Part shown: positions 27,365 through 37,941 of the stretch, piece by piece | How the letters are laid out: the number at the start of each line of letters is the position of its first letter | How positions within the stretch are numbered: the stretch's first letter is position 1 | Source of the DNA: Pandoraea anapnoica | GTDB taxonomy: Bacteria > Pseudomonadota > Gammaproteobacteria > Burkholderiales > Burkholderiaceae | Length of the DNA stretch: 64,000 nucleotides | Assembly: GCF_902459765.1 (NCBI RefSeq) | Contig: NZ_CABPSP010000008.1 | Location: forward strand, 186,001 to 250,000 | Reading direction: 5' to 3' | Notes under the pieces: generated by a model | The model's database searches: none | Seen by the model: the letters and a program-made list of their open reading frames with translations, nothing else | What the model was told of the DNA's origin: nothing | Position numbers and translations under genes: made by a program

Positions 27365-28317
27365 GGGATTTCCTTCGGGCTTGACTGCGAGCGGACCCAT
27401 CGGGCGAGCGCAGCCGTGAACGTTTCCAGATGGCGCCCGAGCGTATCAAATCCTGCGTGCTTCACAAAGCGCGCCTCATCCATGTACAACGCGCGGTTGA
27501 TTTCGATTTGCAGGCTCGAACGGCGGCGGGCCGGATCGCTCACCGCCGTGAGCAGATCGCCGCCCTGATACGGCGTATTGACCTGAACCCGATAGCCCAG
27601 TTCGCGAAGCTGGTCGGCGACCCACTGCGTGAATGCCGGATCGGACGTCGTGCCCAGCCGGTCGCTCACCACCATATCGGGGCGCGCCGCACCGTCGTCC
27701 ACATTCATGGCGTTACCGCGCGACTTCATCGAATGACAGTCGACGTGCCACAACGCGCCGTGACGCGCATAGGCGTCCTGCGCCGCATCGATCAGCGCCT
27801 GACGGTACGGCAGGTAATACGCGTCGATGCGATGACGCACCTCGGCCACCGTCAGCTTCCGGTCGTACATCGGCATGCCAGGCAGGGCGTAGCGGCGCAG
27901 CAGCCCCATGCCGCGCGCCGAGTACTTCTCCGGCGCAATCGGACCGGGCCAGGGCGCGTCGAGCATGTCGGCGTCGATGTCGGTCACGGCACGATTGGCG
28001 TCGATGTACATGCGCGGGAAGTTTGCGGCGATCAGCGTGCCGCCGTGGCGTGGCACACACGCCCAAAGCTCGTCGACGAAGGCGTCCCAGCCGGTGAGGA
28101 GCGCAGCATGCGGCACCAACGTGTGGAAGTCGTCCGGCATGCCGACGCCGCTATGCGGCGAGTCGAAGACGATCGGTAAAGACACGCTGGACAAGTCGGC
28201 CGCGCCCGCAGCCGGACGCATGACGACGCACGCTTCGCTGCGCGACACGCAAATGTCTGCCGACGAATCCGTTGTGCGGTTCGCGTCTTCGGCCTTGTTG
28301 TTTTCTTGCGTCACCAT
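27361..28317 (-). CDS. N-formylglutamate amidohydrolase family protein
   Basis: A 318-residue cytoplasmic zinc hydrolase of the FGase family. It has FDSPHSGVGMPDDF (about residue 50), the acidic ANRAVTDIDADML, and WHVDCHSMKSRG with candidate metal ligands. The known reaction is N-formyl-L-glutamate to formate plus glutamate, the end of one histidine pathway. No other hut gene is here, so the substrate could be another N-acyl amino acid. The start is ambiguous: ATG at 28317 (chosen) or GTG at 28380. It is first in the operon with the IclR gene and YfcC transporter. Confidence 0.78.
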   Translation of the reverse strand: MVTQENNKAEDANRTTDSSADICVSRSEACVVMRPAAGAADLSSVSLPIVFDSPHSGVGMPDDFHTLVPHAALLTGWDAFVDELWACVPRHGGTLIAANFPRMYIDANRAVTDIDADMLDAPWPGPIAPEKYSARGMGLLRRYALPGMPMYDRKLTVAEVRHRIDAYYLPYRQALIDAAQDAYARHGALWHVDCHSMKSRGNAMNVDDGAARPDMVVSDRLGTTSDPAFTQWVADQLRELGYRVQVNTPYQGGDLLTAVSDPARRRSSLQIEINRALYMDEARFVKHAGFDTLGRHLETFTAALARWVRSQSSPKEIP

Positions 28318-28389
28318 CAAAAATTTTTTCCGCGTTCCCACGACCGCTGACCGGTCGAAATCGCTCCCATCGAAGCTCACGAATTCTTT

Positions 28390-28412
28390 GTTGTTTTATT
28401 TATTAAAACAAC
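28390..28412. promoter_or_regulatory. Operator copy 1 (GTTGTTTTA-N5-TAAAACAAC)
   Basis: A perfect 9-bp inverted repeat with a 5-bp spacer, about 75 bp upstream of the amidohydrolase ATG. Its core equals copy 2 at 28639-28657. Confidence 0.7.
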
Positions 28413-28638
28413 GTATTGAAAATTAAACATCAAAAATTTGAGCCGGTCAATTGAGGAATCTGTCATCGACGTACGGGATGACAAATACCTTACCGACCAT
28501 CTCGGCAAAAACCAATGCCATCAAGCATGTTTTAGTGATTGAAATACAAAAATCGGCAATCCCCTCTGCACCTGTCTGCTCGATTTTTTTCCGATGGTTG
28601 ACGTGTCAGAAGCATCAACTCGATAATTTTCAAAACAT

Positions 28639-28657
28639 TGTTTTAATTATTAAAACA
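28639..28657. promoter_or_regulatory. Operator copy 2 (TGTTTTA-N5-TAAAACA)
   Basis: A perfect 7-bp inverted repeat with the same arms and 5-bp spacing as copy 1, 44 bp upstream of the porin ATG. A degenerate third copy (TGTTTTA-N5-TGAAATA) lies at 28528-28546. The rest of the roughly 320-bp AT-rich divergent region holds no gene that I can see. Confidence 0.7.
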
Positions 28658-28700
28658 TCTGTAACAAACCAAATTTCACACAAACACCCGGAGGGGGGAT

Positions 28701-29930
28701 ATGAAGCACAAGGCCTGGCCAATCGCTCGCGTGGCCGTCATGGGGATGGGAATGGCACTGACGGGGCTCAGCACGTCGGCGCTCGCGCAATCCAACGTCA
28801 CGCTTTACGGCCTGATCGATAGCGGACTGACCTATGTCAGCAAAGTCGCGGGACCGACGGGGACCGCCACCGGCAGCCGTTTCAGCGTGGACAGCGGCGA
28901 TCTCCAGCAATCGCGCTGGGGTATGAAGGGGACGGAAGATCTCGGCGGCGGTCTGAAGGCGCTGTTCATCCTTGAGGGCGGCTTCTCAGTGGCGAACGGC
29001 ACGTCCGGTCAGGGCAATCTGCCGCTCGGACGCACGTCCGTCGTCGGCCTGTCCAGCCCGTACGGGACGGTGCAAATTGGCCGCCGCAAGGATTACATCG
29101 ACGAGATCGCCACCTGGTATTCGAGCGTCTACAACTTCGGCGTCTTCATCAACGGCGTTCACGACAACAACCTCGACCGCGTTGGCGGCAATCGCGCCAA
29201 TAACTCGATCCGTTACGACACGCCGGACTTCCGTGGGCTGACCGCCAACGTGACGTATGGCTTCGGCGGGACCGCCGGGTCGATGGCCACGGGGCAATCG
29301 CTGGGCTTCGGCGCGAACTACAAGTACGGCGGTTTCGGCGTGGGCTTCGGCTATTGGCAGTCGCGTCTGGGCACCGGCACGGCGAGCACGAACACATCGA
29401 GCGACGTGGGTGCGTCATCCGGCGCAGGCTGCGATCCGGCCTACGGCAATGCAGGCGCGGTGTGTATCCGCACGTGGATGGTAGGCACGAGCTACAAGTG
29501 GGATAAGGCGCGCGTCTACGCGTCGTGGTCGCGCACGTTGCAGCCGCTCGCGCGCTTCGGTGGCACCGCCGCCCCGTTCGCAACGACGTTTACCAGCACA
29601 GCAAGCAGTGGCGCATTCGCGGCCGCAGGGTCGAACAACAACGCGACGAACGTCTTCGACGTGGGCGTGAACTACTGGGTACTGCCGAATCTGGAACTGA
29701 TCGGCGCAGTCCTGCACTCGCGCTACTCGTTCGTGGGCGCACCGGCGACGGGTCGTCTGCTGCAATTCAACGTCGGCCTGGACTACTTCCTGTCCAAACG
29801 CACCGACATCTACACGTACTTCGCCAACTTGCGCGCGACAGACATGTACAACCCGGGCATCACGGGTGGCGCACCGGGACGCGATGCGACTCAGAACGCC
29901 ATGACCATCGGCATGCGTCATACGTTCTGA
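28701..29930 (+). CDS. Outer-membrane general porin (OmpC/Gram-negative porin family)
   Basis: A 409-residue trimeric beta-barrel porin of the beta-proteobacterial type. The signal peptide ends at SALAQS (about residue 30) and is followed by NVTLYGLIDSGLTYV. The eyelet loop region contains LPLGRTSVVGLSSPYG, and the C-terminus ends in the assembly signature MTIGMRHTF. A strong GGAGGGGGG RBS precedes the ATG. Divergent from the N-formylglutamate operon and sharing its operator type, it probably admits that operon's substrate (inference). Confidence 0.92.
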   Translation: MKHKAWPIARVAVMGMGMALTGLSTSALAQSNVTLYGLIDSGLTYVSKVAGPTGTATGSRFSVDSGDLQQSRWGMKGTEDLGGGLKALFILEGGFSVANGTSGQGNLPLGRTSVVGLSSPYGTVQIGRRKDYIDEIATWYSSVYNFGVFINGVHDNNLDRVGGNRANNSIRYDTPDFRGLTANVTYGFGGTAGSMATGQSLGFGANYKYGGFGVGFGYWQSRLGTGTASTNTSSDVGASSGAGCDPAYGNAGAVCIRTWMVGTSYKWDKARVYASWSRTLQPLARFGGTAAPFATTFTSTASSGAFAAAGSNNNATNVFDVGVNYWVLPNLELIGAVLHSRYSFVGAPATGRLLQFNVGLDYFLSKRTDIYTYFANLRATDMYNPGITGGAPGRDATQNAMTIGMRHTF

Positions 29931-29965
29931 CGCGGCCCAGACTATAGGTAGGAAAGCGTAGGAAA

Positions 29966-29990
29966 GCCGCACCCTGCAACGGGGTGCGGC
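29966..29990. terminator. Terminator after the porin
   Basis: gccgcaccc (29966-29974) and gggtgcggc (29982-29990) form a 9-bp stem with a 7-nt loop between the converging porin and small minus-strand gene. Confidence 0.6.
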
Positions 29991-30005
29991 GGTGCTTTAC
30001 CGGAC

Positions 30006-30248
30006 TCAGCGGGGAGGCGACTCCCCGTCGTCCCGGCAATCGCTCCCGGAACAGCGCGACGGCGCACCGCGCGCATGCGCGGTATGTCCGGACGACGTGC
30101 CCTGACGTCCGAAGCCAATCTGCTGAAAAACACCGCCACCGATCTCGAATCCGGTGGCGTAGTGATAAGCGGCAACGGTCGAACCAAGTGCCACCGACAG
30201 CAACAACAACGTACCCGTACGCCAGCGGCGTCGGACCGTGGAAGCCAT
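30006..30248 (-). CDS. Small membrane-anchored hypothetical protein
   Basis: 80 residues: a basic start (MASTVRRRWR), one hydrophobic segment (TGTLLLLSVALGSTVAAYHY), then a Gly/Ser/His-rich polar tail with two cysteines. GGAGGAGAC directly before the ATG is a strong ribosome site, the main reason to call it. It is either secreted with an uncleaved anchor or a single-pass inner-membrane protein. No family was recognised. The rest of 29931-30498 holds only this gene, a terminator and the MarR promoter. Confidence 0.5.
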   Translation of the reverse strand: MASTVRRRWRTGTLLLLSVALGSTVAAYHYATGFEIGGGVFQQIGFGRQGTSSGHTAHARGAPSRCSGSDCRDDGESPPR

Positions 30249-30432
30249 GTCTCCTCCCTGTCAGAGGTCGGCCCGCTCGGAAGACATCTGTCGCCGGTTC
30301 CAGGTAAACAGCACGCCGGCACGGCTACGTCTTGGCGGGGATCGAGTTTCCAGTCACTACTGAGTCTCGTTTTTTCGCGATTCTGCACGCGTCAGCCGCG
30401 AATTGTCACCCCGGCTATCCCTAAGACCGAGC

Positions 30433-30457
30433 AAATATATCGTGATGTGATATATTT
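30433..30457. promoter_or_regulatory. Palindromic operator of the marR-clc operon
   Basis: aaatatatc (30433-30441) - N7 - gatatattt (30449-30457) is a perfect 9-bp dyad in an otherwise GC-rich region, 40 bp before the MarR start. It is the usual position for autorepression by a MarR dimer. Confidence 0.6.
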
Positions 30458-30498
30458 TTTGGCTTTCGGACATATCCCATTTCCCTGACGGCCGACTT

Positions 30499-30936
30499 AT
30501 GACTGCACCGACTCCGCCGAATGCACCGATCACAGGCGACGCGCTGACCAAGAGCGATTTCGAAGCGCTCTCCGAGTTTCGTTATCGTCTGCGCCGCTTC
30601 CTCAATTTCAGCGAGACGGCGGCACGCGAAGGGGGTATCACACCCCAGCAGTATCTGTTGTTGCTGCACGTCAAAGGTATCCCGGGACGCGAGTGGGCGT
30701 CCATCAGTGAATTGGCGGAGCGCCTGCAAGCGGTGCACCACAGCGTGGTGGCCCTCGTCGCACGATGCGAGAAGGCTGGCCTCGTGACCCGCCGCCAGAA
30801 CGAGAGCGACCGGCGCGTGGTCGAGGTGCATCTCTCGCCGAGCGGCGAAGCCTGCCTCGCGAATCTCGCCGCGCAGCACCGCAACGAATTGAGCACGTTT
30901 GCGGACATCTTCCACATTCGTGGCGTTCATCTGTAA
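30499..30936 (+). CDS. MarR-family transcriptional regulator
   Basis: A 145-residue winged-helix protein. The recognition region is SISELAERLQAVHHSVVALVARCEKAGLV, followed by the wing TRRQNESDRRVVEVHLSPSG. It lies 14 bp before the CLC channel gene in the same operon. The AT-rich palindrome upstream is the probable autoregulatory site. Confidence 0.85.
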   Translation: MTAPTPPNAPITGDALTKSDFEALSEFRYRLRRFLNFSETAAREGGITPQQYLLLLHVKGIPGREWASISELAERLQAVHHSVVALVARCEKAGLVTRRQNESDRRVVEVHLSPSGEACLANLAAQHRNELSTFADIFHIRGVHL

Positions 30937-30950
30937 TTCCCAGGACTGTC

Positions 30951-32801
30951 ATGGCGACCGCTTCTCAACCGGCTCCTCAAGCTGCTTCGGTGAGTGCGTC
31001 TCAATCGACGCATGCGTCGAACACCCATCACTCACCGCTCACGCCCATGGCCTTGCCGGAACACGCCCGCGACTTCGCGCGCGCGCCGGGACTGCCACGC
31101 CTCATCGCACTGGCCGCCGTTATCGGCTTCTGCGGCGTGCCCGCCGCCTGGTTGCTGCTGAACCTGATTCAGGGCTTCACCAACCTCTTCTTCTATCAGA
31201 CGCTCTCGTTCACCCCGCACTCCCCCGCGGGCAATACGCTCGGTGCCGTGGTCATCGTACTGCCGGTCATCGGCGGTCTGATCGTGGGCGCCATGGCGCG
31301 CTTTGGCAGCGACAAGATTCGCGGCCACGGCATTCCGGAAGCGATCGAAGCGATACTGTTCGGCAAGAGCAAGATGTCGCCGCGCGTGGCCGTGCTCAAA
31401 CCGCTGTCTTCAGGCATTGTGATCGGCAGTGGCGGACCGTTCGGCGCGGAAGGTCCGATCATCATGACGGGCGGGGCCATCGGCTCGCTGATCGCGCAGT
31501 ATTTCCACCTGAGCGCCGCCGAACGCAAGACGCTGCTCGTAGCGGGTGCCACTGCGGGCATGACCGCCGTGTTCGGCACGCCGGTCGCGGCCGTGCTGCT
31601 CGCTGTCGAACTGCTGCTGTTCGAATGGCGTCCGCGCAGCCTTCTGCCGGTGATCGTGGCGTGTGCCGTAGCCGGTTTTGCGCGGCCGTTGCTGCTCGAA
31701 GCCGGGCCGCTCTTCCCGATGACGACGCCCGCCGTCTCCCTGATTGCACTGGCGTCGTGCGTGATCGCGGGCGTGTGCGCCGGGCTGCTGTCGGCCGGGA
31801 TGTCGCGCGCGCTTTACGCCATCGAAGACGCCTTCCACAAGCTCCCTGTGCACTGGATGTGGTGGCCAGCCATTGGCGGCCTCGCCGTGGGTATCGGCGG
31901 CTATCTCGAACCGCGCGCGCTGGGTGTCGGTTACGACGTGATCGCCGACCTGCTCGCCGGTCATTTCACGCTGCATGCGGCAGCGGCGCTACTGCTCGTC
32001 AAGGCGCTGATCTGGGCAATTGCACTCGGCTCGTGCACTTCCGGCGGCGTGCTCGCCCCGCTGCTCATGATCGGCGCCGGTCTGGGGACGTTGCTCGCAC
32101 CGATTCTGCCCGGCGGCGACATCACTTTGTGGGCGCTCGTGTGCATGGCCGCCACCCTCGCAGGTGTGCTCGGTGCCCCGCTCACGGCCATCGTCTTCGC
32201 GTTGGGACTCACTCACGACGTCAATGCGCTACTGCCGTTGTTGCTGACCTGCGGCGTGTCGTACGGCGTAACAATCTGGATCATGCCGCGCTCGATCATG
32301 ACGGAGAAGATTGCGCGGCGCGGACGTCACATTCACCGTGAATACGGCGTCGATCCGCTGGAGCGTCTTCACATCGGCGAATTGATGACGCACGAGCCGG
32401 AAGCGCTTGTCGCCGACATGACCATCGACGAAGCCGCGAAATGCGCCTTTGGGGCGACGCAACGTCACCGCGCTTATCCGGTGATCGACGCCTCACGTGC
32501 CGTGCTAGGCATGGTCGACCGTCAGGCGCTCACGCGGGCACAGGAACAAGGTCTGCAAACGCTTGGCCAGCTATATGGCGTGAATCCGCCGCTCGTCGCC
32601 CTGCCGACCGAAACCGGACGCATCGTATCGGCCCGCTTAGCCGCGCACCATCTGGAGCGTCTTCCGGTGGTGAGCGACGCCACTTCGCGCAAGCTCACTG
32701 GCATCATCAGCCGCAGCGACCTCGTCAAACCTGCCGAACACTGGTGCGCTGAAGAGGAAGTGCGCGAGCGTATGCTGCACCTCGGACGCAAACGTCGCTG
32801 A
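30951..32801 (+). CDS. CLC-family chloride channel/antiporter with CBS domains
   Basis: A 616-residue membrane protein with about 12-16 helical segments. Selectivity motifs are GHGIPEAIEAILFGK, GSGGPFGAEGPI (with the gating glutamate) and GSCTSGGVLAPLLMIG. The C-terminal 150 residues form two CBS domains (from IGELMTHEPEALVADM to GIISRSDLVKPAEHW), which usually sense nucleotides. The ATG at 30951 is chosen; the longer frame upstream runs through the MarR gene and is not protein-like. It moves Cl- or another halide; pH or acid-stress roles are typical (family knowledge). Confidence 0.9.
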   Translation: MATASQPAPQAASVSASQSTHASNTHHSPLTPMALPEHARDFARAPGLPRLIALAAVIGFCGVPAAWLLLNLIQGFTNLFFYQTLSFTPHSPAGNTLGAVVIVLPVIGGLIVGAMARFGSDKIRGHGIPEAIEAILFGKSKMSPRVAVLKPLSSGIVIGSGGPFGAEGPIIMTGGAIGSLIAQYFHLSAAERKTLLVAGATAGMTAVFGTPVAAVLLAVELLLFEWRPRSLLPVIVACAVAGFARPLLLEAGPLFPMTTPAVSLIALASCVIAGVCAGLLSAGMSRALYAIEDAFHKLPVHWMWWPAIGGLAVGIGGYLEPRALGVGYDVIADLLAGHFTLHAAAALLLVKALIWAIALGSCTSGGVLAPLLMIGAGLGTLLAPILPGGDITLWALVCMAATLAGVLGAPLTAIVFALGLTHDVNALLPLLLTCGVSYGVTIWIMPRSIMTEKIARRGRHIHREYGVDPLERLHIGELMTHEPEALVADMTIDEAAKCAFGATQRHRAYPVIDASRAVLGMVDRQALTRAQEQGLQTLGQLYGVNPPLVALPTETGRIVSARLAAHHLERLPVVSDATSRKLTGIISRSDLVKPAEHWCAEEEVRERMLHLGRKRR

Positions 32802-32931
32802 GAGTCATCCCCCACTTACGCAAGCGCTCCACGCCGGGTGCGCGTCGACACCATTGACGCGCGCCCGGCCGTTGATCCACCATCGGGGCTTCCTCCCACC
32901 GAATGCGCACCGGCGCGTGCGCCTCCACCCG

Positions 32932-33792
32932 ATGGCGACGACCCGATCCTCCAAAGCTTCGTCCTCCGCAACAACGCCGCCCAAAGCCCCCGACACGCGC
33001 ATACGCATCGGCGTCGGCGGCTGGAACTTCGCGCCATGGCAAGACACGTTCTATCCCGAGAAGTGGCCCAAGCGACGTGAGCTCGAATACGCGAGCCGTC
33101 ACCTCACGTCCATCGAAATCAACAGCACGTTTTACGGCTCGCAAAGGCCCGCAACATTCCGCAACTGGTTCGACGAAACGCCGGACGATTTCGTGTTCTC
33201 GGTCAAGGCGTCACGCTACGCCACGCACCGGCGTGTGCTGGGGGAAGCGGGTGAATCCGTGGCGCGTTTCTTCGATAGCGGCGTGCTGGAGCTCGACAAG
33301 AAACTCGGCCCGGTGAACTGGCAGTTCGCGCCGACGAAACAGTTCGACGCAGAGGACTTCGAGCATTTTCTGAGCCTGCTGCCGAAGTCTGCGAACGGGC
33401 ACACAATTCGCCACGCCCTGGAAGTCCGACATGAGTCCTTTGCCGTGCCCGAGTTCGTCGCACTTGCACGCAAGTACAAGATGGCCATCGTGCTCGCAGG
33501 TGATGCCAAATTCCCGTGCATCGCAGACATTACTGCGCCCTTCGTCTACGCACGCCTTATGGGCACCGAGGAACGCTACAAACTCGGCTACGCGCCTAAA
33601 GCCATGACGCAGTGGCTAGGCCGCGCGACCACGTTTGCGAACGGCGGCGTTCCGGACGATCTCGATACGGTGGCCAAAGCCCCGCCCAAGGCCAAGCATC
33701 GCGACGTCTTTCTCTATGTCATCAGCGGCTTCAAGGAACGCAACCCGGCCGCTGCGATGGCGATGATCGAGGCACTCGCCAGGCGAAAATAG
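32932..33792 (+). CDS. DUF72 family protein (YecE-like)
   Basis: 286 residues with a TIM-barrel DUF72 domain: RIRIGVGGWNFAPWQDTFYP at the start, EINSTFYGSQRPATF, then VKASRYATHRRVL, LEVRHESF and a C-terminal FLYVISGFKERNP. The biochemical function of the family is unknown. The start at 32932 is chosen because the first domain strand follows after a 24-residue Ser/Lys-rich leader; earlier starts cannot be excluded. It is probably monocistronic. Confidence 0.85.
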   Translation: MATTRSSKASSSATTPPKAPDTRIRIGVGGWNFAPWQDTFYPEKWPKRRELEYASRHLTSIEINSTFYGSQRPATFRNWFDETPDDFVFSVKASRYATHRRVLGEAGESVARFFDSGVLELDKKLGPVNWQFAPTKQFDAEDFEHFLSLLPKSANGHTIRHALEVRHESFAVPEFVALARKYKMAIVLAGDAKFPCIADITAPFVYARLMGTEERYKLGYAPKAMTQWLGRATTFANGGVPDDLDTVAKAPPKAKHRDVFLYVISGFKERNPAAAMAMIEALARRK

Positions 33793-33809
33793 AACGCCCA
33801 TAAAAAAAA

Positions 33810-33828
33810 GCGGCGCACAAAGCGCCGC
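33810..33828 (-). terminator. Terminator of the pcaK-type transporter gene
   Basis: gcggcgc (33810-33816) / gcgccgc (33822-33828). On the minus strand it is followed by eight T. The A-run makes it one-directional. Confidence 0.88.
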
Positions 33829-33880
33829 GTCGATACAGCCACTGCTACGGCCAAACGATTAGCCGCATACACTTCGAGCG

Positions 33881-35260
33881 TCAGTGCATCGCGGCCGAGT
33901 TGCGTGCCTCGCTTGCGTTCTGTGCCGGACGGTTGCCGCTCGAACGCTCCCATGCGTTCTTGGCGAGCAGCGCGACGGTTGCGATCACGGCCGGAATTGC
34001 CAGCAGCGAAAACGTGGCCGAAAAGCCGAGATGACGACGCACCAGCTCTGCACCGAGCAGCGCACCGGCAATGCCGCCGAAGCGACCGATGCCGAGCATC
34101 CAGGCCACGCCGGTCGCACGACCGTTCGTCGGATAGAACATCGCCGCCAGCGACGGCATGGACGATTGCGCACCGTTCATCGCCGTGCCCGCAAGGAAGA
34201 TCAGCGTCACGAGCATGCCGATGTTGCCAATCGCCTGTCCGACGGCATAGACCAGCACAGCGGTCAGCGCATAGCCCACGGCCACGACCTTCTGCGCGTT
34301 GAACTTGTCCATCAGCCAGCCCGACAGAATCGTGCCGATGCCACCGCCCAGCGGGAACAATGCCGTTATCAACGCAGCGCGCTCAATCGTGAAACCCGCA
34401 TCCTTGAACAGAATCGGCATCCAGCTCGTGAGCAGATAGAAGATCACCAGCCCCATGAAGTAGGTAACCCACAGCATCAGCGAACCGAAACCGTATTGCT
34501 TGGACAGCACCACACCCATCGCCGATCCGGCACGCTTCGGTGCGGCTTCCACGACCGTGAATGCGCCAACGTCATCGAGCGATTCGCCCGAGATGCGCGA
34601 CAGAACGCGACGCACACGCTCCACCGGCTTGTGCTTGACCACAAGAAACTTCACCGACTCCGGCAGACAAACGATCAGCAGCACCGACAGCACCAGCGGA
34701 AGCACGCCGCCGAGCACGAGCACGCTATGCCAGCCGAAGTGCGGAATCAGCCACGAGGCGACAAATCCGCCGACCGATGCGCCCAGCGGAAAGCCGCAGA
34801 ACATGGTGTTGACGATCACCGCACGGCGAGCTTCCGGCGCGTACTCGGAAATCAGCGTCACGGCGTTGGGCATGGCCGCGCCCAGACCGAGGCCCGTGAG
34901 AAAACGCAGCACGGTCAGCGTCTGGAGATCCTGCGCAAATGCCGTCGCGAGACTGGCGATGCCGAAGAACACCACCGACAGCACGAGCATCGTCTTGCGA
35001 CCGACCTTGTCGGCGAGCGGCCCGGCGAAGATCGCGCCGCCGGCCAGACCGAAGAGCGCCGCCGAGAGTACCGGGCCGAGCGAGCCCTTGTCGATGTGCC
35101 ATTGCTGCACCAGCGAGGGCGCAATGTAACCGATGGCCGCCGTATCGAATCCGTCGATGGCCACGATGAAGAAACACAGGATCAGCACCAGCCACTGATA
35201 GCCGGAAAATCGCTGTGCGTTGATGTAGGCGGGCACGTCCACCGTGCGCGGTTGATTCAT
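33881..35260 (-). CDS. pcaK: AAHS-family aromatic acid:H+ symporter, probable 4-hydroxybenzoate transporter PcaK
   Basis: A 459-residue MFS protein with 12 predicted helices. The family signature DGFDTAAIGYIAP in helix 1 holds the acidic residue needed for transport, and LADKVGRKT is the loop 2-3 motif. It lies downstream of pobA within the protocatechuate block, hence 4-hydroxybenzoate/protocatechuate import is most likely. The ATG at 35260 has GAGGAGACAG before it. A 258-bp gap with a 17-bp hairpin separates it from pobA, so it may have its own promoter. Confidence 0.82.
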   Translation of the reverse strand: MNQPRTVDVPAYINAQRFSGYQWLVLILCFFIVAIDGFDTAAIGYIAPSLVQQWHIDKGSLGPVLSAALFGLAGGAIFAGPLADKVGRKTMLVLSVVFFGIASLATAFAQDLQTLTVLRFLTGLGLGAAMPNAVTLISEYAPEARRAVIVNTMFCGFPLGASVGGFVASWLIPHFGWHSVLVLGGVLPLVLSVLLIVCLPESVKFLVVKHKPVERVRRVLSRISGESLDDVGAFTVVEAAPKRAGSAMGVVLSKQYGFGSLMLWVTYFMGLVIFYLLTSWMPILFKDAGFTIERAALITALFPLGGGIGTILSGWLMDKFNAQKVVAVGYALTAVLVYAVGQAIGNIGMLVTLIFLAGTAMNGAQSSMPSLAAMFYPTNGRATGVAWMLGIGRFGGIAGALLGAELVRRHLGFSATFSLLAIPAVIATVALLAKNAWERSSGNRPAQNASEARNSAAMH

Positions 35261-35468
35261 GACGCTGTCTCCTCGGGGCGGTGCCGCCCCGTTGTTCATT
35301 CCATTATTTTTTTGAAATCGTCGCCGCCGGAGCGCGCCCGAATGTCGGGGGTCGTGCGCGTGAAGGTGTCCGGCTCGATGACTGCCCGCCGTCTTGATGC
35401 GGCATTACAGCGAAGCGGATTTCTGCCGCTAATGTACGTCCTTACCTTGCCCGTCGAAATGATCTTTC

Positions 35469-35507
35469 GTCAAGCCATCCATAACGGGCAGTTATGGATG
35501 ACTTGAC
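35469..35507 (-). terminator. Large hairpin downstream of pobA
   Basis: A 17-bp stem with one mismatch (35469-35485 with 35491-35507) and a 5-nt loop, placed just after the pobA stop. There is no T-run. It is a probable terminator or mRNA 3'-end stabiliser. Confidence 0.6.
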
Positions 35508-35518
35508 GCCCGAAACGC

Positions 35519-36850
<1,332 letters not shown>

Positions 36851-36975
36851 CATTTTGATGCCTTGTCACGAGGGGCGAATGCGTCATATCTTATGGAGCG
36901 CGCACGTCGCGTTGAATGGATGAATCGACGACTTTCTTGTACTTTTTCGACAACTTCGACCAAGGGAAAACCAGT

Positions 36976-37941
36976 ATGTCAGGCGCGTCATCCCGGCTGC
37001 GCGCGGCGCGCGAGACGATTCCGGAATTCTCCTTGTATGGCGAGTTGACGGAAACAGACAGCGGCGACTTCGTCCATATCGAATGGATCGAGACACGCAG
37101 CCGCCTTTACGACTGGCATATCGATACGCATCGCCATCTGGGGTTGTTTCAGGTGCTCGCGATTTTCGAGGGCACAGTGGAAGCCAATGTCGACGACGCG
37201 ACGTGGGAAGTCGAGGGTCCGGCCGTCATCACGGTGCATCCGTCGGCCGTGCACAACTTCCGCTTCTCGCGCGGGGCGCATGGCTTCGTGCTTACGATGG
37301 CGCAGAGCGTGCCGTTCGATGCCGCCATCGGCGCGGATGCCGATATGGCGTCGCTGCTGCGAAAACCGTGGCTATTCCCGCTGGCCGATGCGCCGCAAAC
37401 ACGCGACCGTCTCTACACGCTGCTGGGCCTCGTCATGGACGAGTTCTCGCGCCCGCAACTGGGGCACGCGGAGATGGTCGGATGGCTCACGCGCAGCATT
37501 CTGCTGTTGCTCGCCCGTCTGCATGCGCATCACGATTCGGCCACGCGCACGGGGCGTACCGAACTGGATCTGTTCGCGCGCTTTCGCGCGCTGGTGGAGG
37601 CACATTACACCGAAGCGTGGGCCGTCCCGGCGTATGCGCAACGGTTGCATGTGACGGAGAGCAAGCTCAATCGTCTGTGCCGACGCATCTCGGGCAAATC
37701 GGCGTTCGATCTGGTGCAGGACCGGCTGATGCTGGAGGCGAGACGCAAGCTGATCTACATTCCCGCGCCGGTCTCTCATGTTGCCTACGAACTGGGGTTT
37801 CAGGATCCCGCGTACTTCTGCCGCGTGTTCAAACGACATGTCGGCGTCACGCCGTCGGCCTTCCGGCGAACGGCGCAACACGCGCATCTGGGCGACGAAT
37901 CCGATCTTACGGCGGATCTCGTCGCTGCCATGACCGAATGA
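36976..37941 (+). CDS. pobR: AraC-family regulator, probable PobR
   Basis: 321 residues: an N-terminal cupin-like ligand domain (HIDTHRHLGLFQVLAIFEG, then PAVITVHPSAVHNF) and a C-terminal double HTH (VPAYAQRLHVTESKLNRLCRR, then VAYELGFQDPAYFCRVFKRHVG). Its placement opposite pobA fits the activator of 4-hydroxybenzoate hydroxylation. The ATG at 36976 (AAGGGAAAACC upstream) is preferred to one at 36916 without an RBS. Its stop abuts the converging pcaD stop with no spacer. Confidence 0.85.
   Translation: MSGASSRLRAARETIPEFSLYGELTETDSGDFVHIEWIETRSRLYDWHIDTHRHLGLFQVLAIFEGTVEANVDDATWEVEGPAVITVHPSAVHNFRFSRGAHGFVLTMAQSVPFDAAIGADADMASLLRKPWLFPLADAPQTRDRLYTLLGLVMDEFSRPQLGHAEMVGWLTRSILLLLARLHAHHDSATRTGRTELDLFARFRALVEAHYTEAWAVPAYAQRLHVTESKLNRLCRRISGKSAFDLVQDRLMLEARRKLIYIPAPVSHVAYELGFQDPAYFCRVFKRHVGVTPSAFRRTAQHAHLGDESDLTADLVAAMTE

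Noticed and set aside
30765-30950. Upstream extension of the CLC channel frame
   Set aside because: It overlaps the MarR coding sequence in another frame and is not protein-like.
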